From Candidatus Kapaibacterium sp. (GTDB lineage Bacteria > Bacteroidota > Ignavibacteria > Kapaibacteriales > UBA2268), in the NCBI GenBank assembly GCA_027858275.1, contig JAQIDA010000292.1:1-7375 (forward strand): a stretch of DNA of 7,375 nt. Reading direction: 5' to 3'. The notes under the pieces were generated by a model. The model was not told the DNA's origin. It was given only the letters and a program-made list of their open reading frames with translations, and did no database searches. Shown one piece after another: positions 1-5,588 of the stretch. Both the position numbers and the translations under genes were made by a program. Each line of letters opens with the position of its first letter. The stretch's first letter is position 1.

Positions 1-25
1 TTATCTGTTTATGTTTTTAACTCAG

Positions 26-33
26 CAAATATA
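26..33 (-). promoter_or_regulatory. Bacteroidota-type -7 promoter element for a gene off the left edge
   Basis: On the minus strand these bases read TATATTTG, followed by C, which matches all six fixed positions of the Bacteroidota -7 consensus TAnnTTTG. The element points leftward and would start transcription near position 19-20, so the gene it serves lies outside the window. No TTG sits at the usual -33 distance (about 19-21 bases upstream); only T-rich sequence is there. The call rests on the -7 match and on the location in an AT-rich gap. Confidence 0.42.
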
Positions 34-88
34 CGATTTTTGAAGGTTAAATAAAAATGAGAATGCTGATTATTTTTAATTATTTCGA

Positions 89-181
89 TCAATAAACGGG
101 ATCCTTCTCCTGCAAATGCCCAGGTACATCCATTCGGAAATTTTCTTCTTGGTCGGTTAATTCTTCGTTCTGATCGGACAT
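89..181 (-). CDS. possible 30-residue acidic micro-ORF
   Basis: An ATG at 181 opens 30 codons ending in TGA at 89-91. The product begins MSDQNEELTDQEENF and ends in LQEKDPVY. It has nine acidic and only two basic residues, no Cys or Trp, no signal peptide and no membrane segment. It lies 47 nt downstream of the lipoprotein gene on the same strand, so it could be the last cistron of that operon. The stretch is less AT-rich than the DNA on either side, as expected for coding sequence. A longer ORF in another frame (9-194, 61 codons) overlaps it. That ORF is Arg-rich at its start and runs through the promoter core at 26-33, so I consider it less likely. I recognise no family. It could also be a remnant of a longer gene or a chance ORF. 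Confidence 0.35.
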   Translation of the reverse strand: MSDQNEELTDQEENFRMDVPGHLQEKDPVY

Positions 182-228
182 TTCTATGTCTCATGAATAA
201 TTAAAAAAGATGATAATCAACATGTTTT

Positions 229-648
229 CTATCGTTTATAGCTCGTAATATACCAGCTGTTATTAATTTTTTCAGTAGTAAAAATGAAAGTATAGAGGTA
301 GTCAAATTGAACTGAGAAGTACTCGCTTGTTTTTGTGAGGACAGCGGAGTCCGCGACTACATAAGTTATCGGCATTTGTCCGATTAATCTTCTGAGACGC
401 TCCAGTTCGTAGTACATATCGTATTTTTCAACGGCGAGATATGGTTTGCCTTTGGGGCGCGCCATGATTTGCGTTGCAGCGGGAATGTTGTTGCTGTCAA
501 GCTCTGCTTTGAACAAATATATAGCTCCGAGGGCAGATTCCTGATTAACTTCGACCGGCTTTTCTCGCTTTGTGCCGATAACCCAAAGCTCGCAACCGAC
601 AGCGCAGAATGCTATAAATAAAAGGACAGCTATTTTTTTCATGTTCAT
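229..648 (-). CDS. small lipoprotein, NTF2-like/DUF4878-like fold suspected
   Basis: This encodes a 139-residue lipoprotein of unknown function. The N-terminus (MNMKKIAVLLFIAF) is a short basic and hydrophobic signal followed by the lipobox AVGC, so Cys19 would be lipidated after signal peptidase II cleavage. The mature part has a helix-rich half (SALGAIYLFKAEL, residues about 38-50, then YELERLRRLI near 80-89). It ends in alternating strands (YFSVQFDYLYTF, then a Trp-containing strand NNSWYITSYKR). That helix-then-sheet order resembles NTF2-like/DUF4878 lipoproteins, but the match is by eye only. The start is 4 nt after the stop of the alpha/beta hydrolase gene, so the two are very likely one transcript and may be translationally coupled. 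ATG at 642 (residue 3) is an equally possible start. Lipoprotein status is near certain; the fold assignment is weak. Confidence 0.88.
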   Translation of the reverse strand: MNMKKIAVLLFIAFCAVGCELWVIGTKREKPVEVNQESALGAIYLFKAELDSNNIPAATQIMARPKGKPYLAVEKYDMYYELERLRRLIGQMPITYVVADSAVLTKTSEYFSVQFDYLYTFIFTTEKINNSWYITSYKR

Positions 649-652
649 TATG

Positions 653-1522
653 TTATGTTTTCAGAAATCTTATCGTTGCGGAAATTGCCTTGTCGAGTCC
701 CGGACTTGTATCCGGAAAAGGGTGCTCGATATGGAAGCAATGTCCCGTGCTTTCTATGATTTCAGTTGTCAAATACTTCTGATCCGCGGCATCGATCAAA
801 ATCTGAATCTCTTTCATCGGCACCGTCATATCCTGTCTGCCGTGAACGATCAGGACAGGAATCATTAAGTTAGAAACGGCTTCGGACAAAGTAAATTGTA
901 CTTTATTTTGTTCAATATCATCAATAAACGAATAATTCAGTCGAATTATTTGCCCGGTACTTACATTGGGGAATTCAGCCATGCCGGAAGCTTTCCAAAT
1001 TTTTTTCTGTCTCTCGGTATATCTGTCGAAGTGACCGACTGATGACCAGAGAATAATTTTGTTTATTATATTCCTGCCGGCTCGCATATCATTCTTTGCC
1101 GCAAGAAGCGCTACACCTCCACCGAGTGAGTGACCAAGAACAACAATTTCACCGTTCCAAATCCTTGCAGTTTCACCTGTAAGCATCTCGCCTGAAACTG
1201 CCGCTTCAATCAATTCCTCAATATCCGCAAGCTCGCTCGATACTGTCAGATTTGCGAAACTATCCATATCGACAATCAGATCGACACTATCGTTCATTCC
1301 GTTTAGAGAAAAATTGAAACATGCCGTTATGAATCCCGTCGCGCTTATTTGCTCGCTGATATATGGAAAGAAGCCCCAATCTTTATAACCTTTGAATCCG
1401 TGAGCAATGAGGACTAAAGGGACCTTTCGATCATTATTTCCGACAGGAAATCGTATATCAACATTAATCGGCAGCCCGGTTCTGTTGATTTTTTGATATG
1501 ATATTTTATTGATTGTGGACAT
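653..1522 (-). CDS. alpha/beta hydrolase (serine hydrolase)
   Basis: This is a 289-residue alpha/beta-hydrolase-fold enzyme, probably an esterase or acyl hydrolase of unknown substrate. The oxyanion-hole strand is VPLVLIAHGFKG (HG at 41-42). The nucleophile elbow is GHSLGG with Ser132. The acid is Asp231 in IPVLIVHGRQDMTVP, and the base is His261 in STGHCFH. All three catalytic residues are in the expected order and spacing. A cap insert lies between about 160 and 215. I see no signal peptide or membrane segment, so it should be cytoplasmic. Length is typical for the dienelactone-hydrolase-like and BAAT-like single-domain hydrolases. It is followed after 4 nt by the small lipoprotein gene. 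Upstream is a 172 nt gap without a convincing -7 element, so it may be transcribed from the DUF5686 gene or from a promoter I cannot recognise. The fold is certain; the substrate is unknown. Confidence 0.95.
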   Translation of the reverse strand: MSTINKISYQKINRTGLPINVDIRFPVGNNDRKVPLVLIAHGFKGYKDWGFFPYISEQISATGFITACFNFSLNGMNDSVDLIVDMDSFANLTVSSELADIEELIEAAVSGEMLTGETARIWNGEIVVLGHSLGGGVALLAAKNDMRAGRNIINKIILWSSVGHFDRYTERQKKIWKASGMAEFPNVSTGQIIRLNYSFIDDIEQNKVQFTLSEAVSNLMIPVLIVHGRQDMTVPMKEIQILIDAADQKYLTTEIIESTGHCFHIEHPFPDTSPGLDKAISATIRFLKT

Positions 1523-1603
1523 TGTGTTTTGATAAATTAGATTTCTTCTCGTTTTTTCTTGAAATTAGCAATATTTGTCCGATTTTGAAAGAAAATAATT
1601 GTG

Positions 1604-1642
1604 ATAAGCTTATTCGCCTAAGTCCGCTTTCTTCAGCGAACT
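1604..1642. repeat. 10-bp palindrome plus imperfect stem-loop in the 1523-1694 gap
   Basis: The 172 nt gap between the hydrolase and DUF5686 genes contains the perfect palindrome ATAAGCTTAT (1604-1613). It is followed by a stem-loop at 1621-1642: AGT-C-CGCT, a six-base loop TTCTTC, then AGCG-A-ACT, with one mismatch. A second perfect palindrome, AACAGCTGTT, sits at 1672-1681. They could be protein-binding sites or RNA structure ahead of the hydrolase gene. Short palindromes also arise by chance in AT-rich DNA. The rest of the gap shows no gene. Confidence 0.35.
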
Positions 1643-1683
1643 GCTTTTTCCGAATATCTATCAGAAAATAAAACAGCTGTTAG

Positions 1684-1710
1684 AACACACTCCGTCAAAA
1701 CGGAAGTGTT
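1684..1710 (-). terminator. hairpin spanning the end of the DUF5686 gene, weak terminator candidate
   Basis: The arms AACAC (1684-1688) and TCCG (1691-1694) pair with GTGTT (1706-1710) and CGGA (1701-1704) around a six-base loop, with a small internal bulge. The loop contains the TGA stop codon of the DUF5686 gene. On the minus strand the stem is not followed directly by a T-run; the nearest is a TTTTATTTT stretch about 10 bases further on. It may therefore be an inefficient terminator, an mRNA 3'-end structure, or neither. Confidence 0.3.
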
Positions 1711-4130
1711 GCTGTCAATCCGTAACCAAATCGACCCTTCGCGACAGGACCGATGCCGATACGCATATCGAATCCGAGATAAAATACATTGCTGAAAAAT
1801 GTCGGAATTCTTCTGAAACCGACACCTACTTCAGAATAGAAATCCTTGCTCACTTCTTCGAGTGCCATGCCGTCTCCTTTGAAGAATTTCCCTGATGAAG
1901 CGGCCAGCACAAGGTCAATTCCGCGACCTTCGTACAAAGGCAATCCTATAGCTCGCCACCAAAGATCCGACATATTGAAAACAGTGTGTACCGTAAAAAA
2001 TTCGCGTCCTCCGTATTTGGCGACGGGCGCGGAATAGCAAGCGCCTGTTTTTATCTGATAGAATAAAGCATTGCGCACTCGGAAAGCAAGATGACCGGGA
2101 GTGTTATCGCTCGCGATTCCTCCCTGAAATTTCAAGCCGAGAGTCATTGGGTTATAGCCGGTTTTAATAAGCGGCAGTTCCAAATTAACAGAACCTTCAA
2201 CAGAACGAAATTCTTTACCGGGTCGGTTTTGGTAACCGTAAGTCAAGTTGAATTTAAAGTCTTTTACAATTCCGATTATATTTTTTATTAGGTTAAAACT
2301 GCCGGTTTTAATTTCAAGAGACATAAGATCATAAGTATCCTCATCAATTGTCGGGTTTACGCGCCATAAGTTTTCAACAAATATAGATCTGTCGGTATTG
2401 ATTTGTTCGGAAAAATGTCTCGCCTGCTCATATTGAGATTTGAAATTTATCCCTAAAATCTTGGATTCAAGGAAAACGCTCCAACCGTCTTTGCGATAAT
2501 AATCATAATAATCCTTGTGCATAACTGAACCTACGATAGTATTAAGCCATCTTGGATAGCTCCGATCATTTTGCTGAGTTTCAAAATCGCTGAAGATCCT
2601 TCCGCCGAAAGCGATCTCAATATTATTAGTCAGTTTTGACCTGTGTTTTAATTCAGCATTTCCGAGAAACTCATTAGGTCCCCAGCTGTATTTTGCGGTA
2701 CCGGACAGCTCAGTATTATACAGACTAAAAGACGGTGACAATCCGGCGGAAACATCAGCGACTCTGTTGAAATCAAGATAGGGTGTGATTCCCCAATTGA
2801 AAGGACCGCGCTCAATTTTTTCGGTTGAATCAGCGCTAGTAAGACTGTCAATTCGAGCATATATCTCTTTTTCCTCAGTGCTGATTTCCCGCAGAGAATT
2901 ATCTTCCCAAAACTTGCTGTCGGTAGAATCCGCCAACGAAGCAACGCTGAATGATCGAATTTTATCTGTTTTATAGACGGAATCCGGCAAGGGCTTGTTT
3001 ACTTCCATATCGCTGTAGATACTTGTAACGCTGAGATCTGCTTCTACATCAAGGAATGATTTGATTATATCTATCTCTGCTTTGCCGGTTATGTTCAAAT
3101 ATGCCGGCACCCATATATTACGTTCAACTTCTTGGTATTTCTGACTGAATGTCAAATTTCTGATAAATTGAATTGCCGTTGACTCACTTGGCTTTACGTC
3201 TATTTCAATCAAATTGAAACTGCCCTCCACAATTTTCATCGTTCCGCGAAAAGTCGGGAAGATATCCGTCGAAGGCTCTATTTGAATTATATAAATGTAT
3301 CGATCATCTAAAATCTGTCTGTCAATGAGAGTGAAATTGTAATATGAAAGAGCTTTTGAGCTTAGGGGAGTAGTGATTTTAGTGCCTATCAGATCAACTG
3401 TTTCATCATAGAAACTGACAAATTCTCCCATTGCCAAAATATTTTGATCCGGCTCAATATTTGAAGTTTGTCTGCGTTGAATTATTTCCGTACTGTGAAT
3501 ATCTTTCTCAAAATCATCATACCTGCGTGAAAAAGTCTCTGTTAAAAACAACTGATTTCTCTTTGGGCTTTCATCTGTGTCGCCGTCAAAACCGAAATTC
3601 AGTGAAACTACATTTTCGTCAACGCTTGTTTCAGATTCGCCCTTTTCAAATATTGAGCCGCCGAGTTCGAGCAGCATCTTGGAATACAATAGTCCTTTGA
3701 AAGTTTTGGTGGATTGTATATTCTCTTGCTTTCGTTTAATCGCACGTTCAACAATTTGATTAGCGCTTAAGGTTTCCGTCACTTTTACCGTTCCCATTTT
3801 AAGATAAGCCGGATCGAGAGCAACAATCAAACTGTCTCGAAAGGGTTTGGTCAAATCAATATTAATTAGCTTACTGCCGTATCCTATTGAGTAGACTTTG
3901 AGTTTGTGCCGACCTTCGGGAATCGGCAGTCGGAATTTTCCGCGACCGGAGGTGTAAGTTCCTCTGCTGTTGTCTGCCATTCGGACGGTAGCGCCGGGAA
4001 TAGACTCATTGGTTTTAGAATTAATAACTCTTCCGAAAATAGTCCGGTTAACAGCGGAGGCCTCCTCCGCAGCAAAGATAATGACAAAAACAACTACAAA
4101 AATTGAAAAGATTATTCTGAAAAACTTCAT
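1695..4130 (-). CDS. DUF5686-type outer-membrane protein with N-terminal carboxypeptidase-regulatory-like domain
   Basis: This 811-residue protein is probably an outer-membrane beta-barrel of unknown transport or assembly role. I start it at the ATG at 4130, not at the upstream ATG at 4187. The 4130 start gives a clean Sec signal (residues 1-26, hydrophobic core then ASA before Val27) and has an AAGAGAG purine run just upstream. Residues about 28-106 form a CarboxypepD_reg-like sandwich (FGRVINSKTNESIPGATV, then the SGRGKFRLPIPEG turn). At about 122-150, ANQIVERAIKRK followed by FKGLLYSKM is typical of DUF5686 proteins. The family-typical segment FWEDNSLREISTEEKEIYARID-type lies at 407-428. 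From about 440 to 811 amphipathic strands dominate, and the chain ends in TLPF with a C-terminal Phe, as in many barrel proteins. There is no TonB box or plug domain. It is transcribed divergently from the DUF6263-like lipoprotein gene. Family members are common in Bacteroidota, but their function is not established. Confidence 0.93.
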   Translation of the reverse strand: MKFFRIIFSIFVVVFVIIFAAEEASAVNRTIFGRVINSKTNESIPGATVRMADNSRGTYTSGRGKFRLPIPEGRHKLKVYSIGYGSKLINIDLTKPFRDSLIVALDPAYLKMGTVKVTETLSANQIVERAIKRKQENIQSTKTFKGLLYSKMLLELGGSIFEKGESETSVDENVVSLNFGFDGDTDESPKRNQLFLTETFSRRYDDFEKDIHSTEIIQRRQTSNIEPDQNILAMGEFVSFYDETVDLIGTKITTPLSSKALSYYNFTLIDRQILDDRYIYIIQIEPSTDIFPTFRGTMKIVEGSFNLIEIDVKPSESTAIQFIRNLTFSQKYQEVERNIWVPAYLNITGKAEIDIIKSFLDVEADLSVTSIYSDMEVNKPLPDSVYKTDKIRSFSVASLADSTDSKFWEDNSLREISTEEKEIYARIDSLTSADSTEKIERGPFNWGITPYLDFNRVADVSAGLSPSFSLYNTELSGTAKYSWGPNEFLGNAELKHRSKLTNNIEIAFGGRIFSDFETQQNDRSYPRWLNTIVGSVMHKDYYDYYRKDGWSVFLESKILGINFKSQYEQARHFSEQINTDRSIFVENLWRVNPTIDEDTYDLMSLEIKTGSFNLIKNIIGIVKDFKFNLTYGYQNRPGKEFRSVEGSVNLELPLIKTGYNPMTLGLKFQGGIASDNTPGHLAFRVRNALFYQIKTGACYSAPVAKYGGREFFTVHTVFNMSDLWWRAIGLPLYEGRGIDLVLAASSGKFFKGDGMALEEVSKDFYSEVGVGFRRIPTFFSNVFYLGFDMRIGIGPVAKGRFGYGLTATLPF

Positions 4131-4168
4131 AATTACTCTCTTAATTTGAAACGTCAGCAATTGTTTGG

Positions 4169-4176
4169 TAAATATA
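4169..4176 (-). promoter_or_regulatory. candidate -7 element for the DUF5686 gene
   Basis: The minus strand reads TATATTTA here, matching five of six fixed positions of TAnnTTTG. Transcription would begin near 4162, leaving a leader of about 32 nt before the ATG at 4130. No TTG is present at the -33 distance; that place is occupied by one arm of the inverted repeat at 4192-4212. Confidence 0.35.
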
Positions 4177-4191
4177 TCGAAACACAAGAAA

Positions 4192-4212
4192 GTTGTAACG
4201 GACTCTTACAAC
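4192..4212. promoter_or_regulatory. 7+7 bp inverted repeat in the divergent intergenic region, possible operator
   Basis: GTTGTAA (4192-4198) and TTACAAC (4206-4212) are perfect inverted copies separated by 7 bases (CGGACTC), so the centre-to-centre distance of 14 bp is not far from one helical turn and a half. The repeat overlaps the expected -33 region of the minus-strand promoter and lies about 110 bp upstream of the candidate plus-strand promoter. That position would suit a regulator of the DUF5686 gene. No regulator gene is in the window, and a match of this size can occur by chance. Confidence 0.3.
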
Positions 4213-4320
4213 AGAAATCTTCAACTACTGCAAATACGAAAAAGAAGTTCATTTGTTACATATCGGTACAGGCAGAAGCCCCTAAGATACACGAAACTTC
4301 GAGAGTATATCGTCTCTTAC

Positions 4321-4351
4321 TTGCATAAACTATTCTTTTTGTGGATATTTG
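4321..4351 (+). promoter_or_regulatory. candidate promoter of the DUF6263-like lipoprotein gene
   Basis: TTG at 4321-4323 and GATATTTG at 4344-4351 are separated by 20 bases. This fits the Bacteroidota -33/-7 layout with five of six fixed -7 positions matching. Transcription would start around 4357, giving a leader of about 35 nt. A weaker alternative -7 (TAATTTTA, 4365-4372) lies closer to the start codon. The rest of the 4131-4391 gap holds no gene I can support. Confidence 0.42.
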
Positions 4352-4391
4352 TTATTATTGAAAATAATTTTAAACATATAATGAAGATTTG

Positions 4392-5387
4392 ATGATGAAA
4401 AAATTCTTATTTATACTAATCGCGGCATTCCTCTTAGTACCCGGATTGTACTCATGTGACGAAGATAAAAACCCTAAAAACGGTGATACATCGGCTCAAT
4501 CCGATTCGGACAATTCTGCGCCTGTCGCAATTGGATTGAATCTCGAAGAGGGTAAAACCTATCGTTTTTCTATGGCAACAGATCAAGCTATGAATGTTCA
4601 GTCGGTTCAGGGATTGATAAAAACAAACACAAAAATGGGATATGAATTCTCATATAAAGTCAACAGTGTTAACGGTGAAGGCGTTGCGGCAATTACTATA
4701 AAATATGAAAACATATTCTATGAAACAGTAACTCCGCAGGGCAGCCTGTCTTATGATTCCAAAAACCCGCCGGCTCAAATGCCCCCCGGCTTAAAAGGAT
4801 ATGCGGCAGTATTAGGAAACTCATTCGATATTGAGCTAAGCCCACAGGGAAAAGTTAATGCGGTCACCGGTCTGGACAAAATAGTTGAGGCAATTCTTGC
4901 TCTGGGTGATTTCAAAAGCCCTGAGGAAAAAACGATGGCTGAAAGACAAGTTCGCTCGCAATTTTCTGTAGATATCATGAGTCAAAATGTTGAAAATATT
5001 TTCTTTTTCTTCCCGGGAAAAGATGTAGCGGTCGGCGACAGCTGGGTTAAAGAGAACTATATTACGGCAGGTGTTCCCAGAATAATGAACTATACTTGGA
5101 CATTGGAATCTGTCGAAAACGGTTTGGCGACTATATCAGCAAATGCCACAATTAAAAATGATCCTACAATGTCGAAACAGGCTCAAGGAGAAATGGTCAG
5201 AGAAATCAAAGCAGTCGGTCAGCAAGCAGGCACAATCGTTGTTGATATAAATACCGGATGGGTGCAAACAGTCGATATGGAACAAACATACCAGTCTACT
5301 GTAACTGTCACCGGCGCGCCTGATACTGATCAGCCGCAGGTACAAACCGTTGAAATGAAAAGCGTTGAAACTTATAGATCTCTTTGA
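4392..5387 (+). CDS. DUF6263-like lipoprotein
   Basis: This 331-residue lipoprotein has no known activity. The start is one of two adjacent ATGs (4392, 4395); a TTG at 4389 extends the frame by one codon but is unlikely. MMKKFLFILIAAFLLVPG is followed by the lipobox LYSC, with Cys22 lipidated. The mature end continues DEDK and then a Ser/Asp/Asn-rich linker to about residue 45. The body begins with GLNLEEGKTYRFSM, continues with GYEFSYKVNSVNGEGVA and FDIELSPQGKVNAVTGLD, and has a VGDSWVKEN motif near 214-222. It ends with a DINTGWVQTVDM strand pair. This pattern of strands, the 'G-K-V-x-x-V-x-G' turn and the 'VGDSW' motif is what I associate with DUF6263 proteins, a match made from memory. 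The gene ends in three consecutive stops (TGA TAA TAG) and is followed by a strong terminator, so it is probably monocistronic. Confidence 0.92.
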   Translation: MMKKFLFILIAAFLLVPGLYSCDEDKNPKNGDTSAQSDSDNSAPVAIGLNLEEGKTYRFSMATDQAMNVQSVQGLIKTNTKMGYEFSYKVNSVNGEGVAAITIKYENIFYETVTPQGSLSYDSKNPPAQMPPGLKGYAAVLGNSFDIELSPQGKVNAVTGLDKIVEAILALGDFKSPEEKTMAERQVRSQFSVDIMSQNVENIFFFFPGKDVAVGDSWVKENYITAGVPRIMNYTWTLESVENGLATISANATIKNDPTMSKQAQGEMVREIKAVGQQAGTIVVDINTGWVQTVDMEQTYQSTVTVTGAPDTDQPQVQTVEMKSVETYRSL

Positions 5388-5414
5388 TAATAGTTTCATG
5401 TATAGTACAATTCT

Positions 5415-5456
5415 AAGATGTCGGGCTCTTTACGGGAGTATCCGACATCTTTTTTT
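5415..5456 (+). terminator. intrinsic terminator of the DUF6263-like gene
   Basis: AAGATGTCGG (5415-5424) pairs perfectly over 10 bp with CCGACATCTT (5442-5451). Inside the loop CTC (5426-5428) can pair with GAG (5436-5438). The 3' arm runs straight into a seven-T tract (5450-5456). It lies 28 nt after the stop codon. Stem, loop and T-tract are all as expected for Rho-independent termination of plus-strand transcription. Confidence 0.9.
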
Positions 5457-5507
5457 GCTTTCTTGATCGGCGAAAAACACAAAATAAAATCAAACAATAT
5501 TGTTTTC

Positions 5508-5576
5508 TTGTTCTTGAAATGTTAATTATGTATTTTACAAACTGGTTATGTTTAATAATTATTGTTGTTAATTTTG
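5508..5576 (+). promoter_or_regulatory. candidate promoter region of the thioredoxin lipoprotein gene
   Basis: Two possibilities are visible in this AT-rich gap. The first is TTG (5508-5510), 20 bases, then TATTTTAC (5531-5538), which matches four of six fixed -7 positions and would give a leader of about 45 nt. The second is an exact -7 match, TAATTTTG (5569-5576), without a good -33. It would start transcription only about six bases before the ATG at 5589. An SD-like AGGGA at 5578-5582 would be useful only to the longer transcript. A promoter is expected here because a strong terminator precedes the gap. Confidence 0.38.
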
Positions 5577-5588
5577 CAGGGATTTCAA

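Noticed and set aside
9..194. 61-codon minus-strand ORF with an Arg-rich N-terminus
   Set aside because: It runs through a consensus -7 promoter element and AT-rich non-coding sequence. Another frame over its better part gives a more protein-like product.
456..463. GGCGCGCC, an 8-base GC-only palindrome, present here and again at 5313-5320
   Set aside because: Two copies are surprising in moderately AT-rich DNA, but both lie within codons of ordinary genes and nothing links them.
572..868. 98-codon plus-strand ORF antisense to the lipoprotein and hydrolase genes
   Set aside because: It overlaps two well-supported genes on the other strand and its product shows no domain or signal.
2648..2944. 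98-codon minus-strand ORF in a second frame within the DUF5686 gene
   Set aside because: It is fully inside a well-supported gene and has no recognisable features.
4131..4187. 19-codon N-terminal extension of the DUF5686 gene from ATG 4187
   Set aside because: It would place 19 extra residues before a textbook signal peptide and would begin upstream of the candidate transcription start.
4354..4368. ATTATT-GAA-AATAAT inverted repeat before the DUF6263-like gene
   Set aside because: It is AT-only with a three-base loop and is easily expected by chance in this sequence.
4165..4392. 75-codon plus-strand ORF ending with TGATG overlap at the lipoprotein start
   Set aside because: The overlap looks like translational coupling, but the ORF spans the candidate promoters on both strands. 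Its composition (Lys/Arg/Tyr-rich, then a stretch from AT-rich DNA) looks like translated intergenic sequence.
5562..5588. TTG start nine codons upstream of the thioredoxin lipoprotein ATG
   Set aside because: It would lengthen the signal peptide without benefit and would translate through an exact -7 element.
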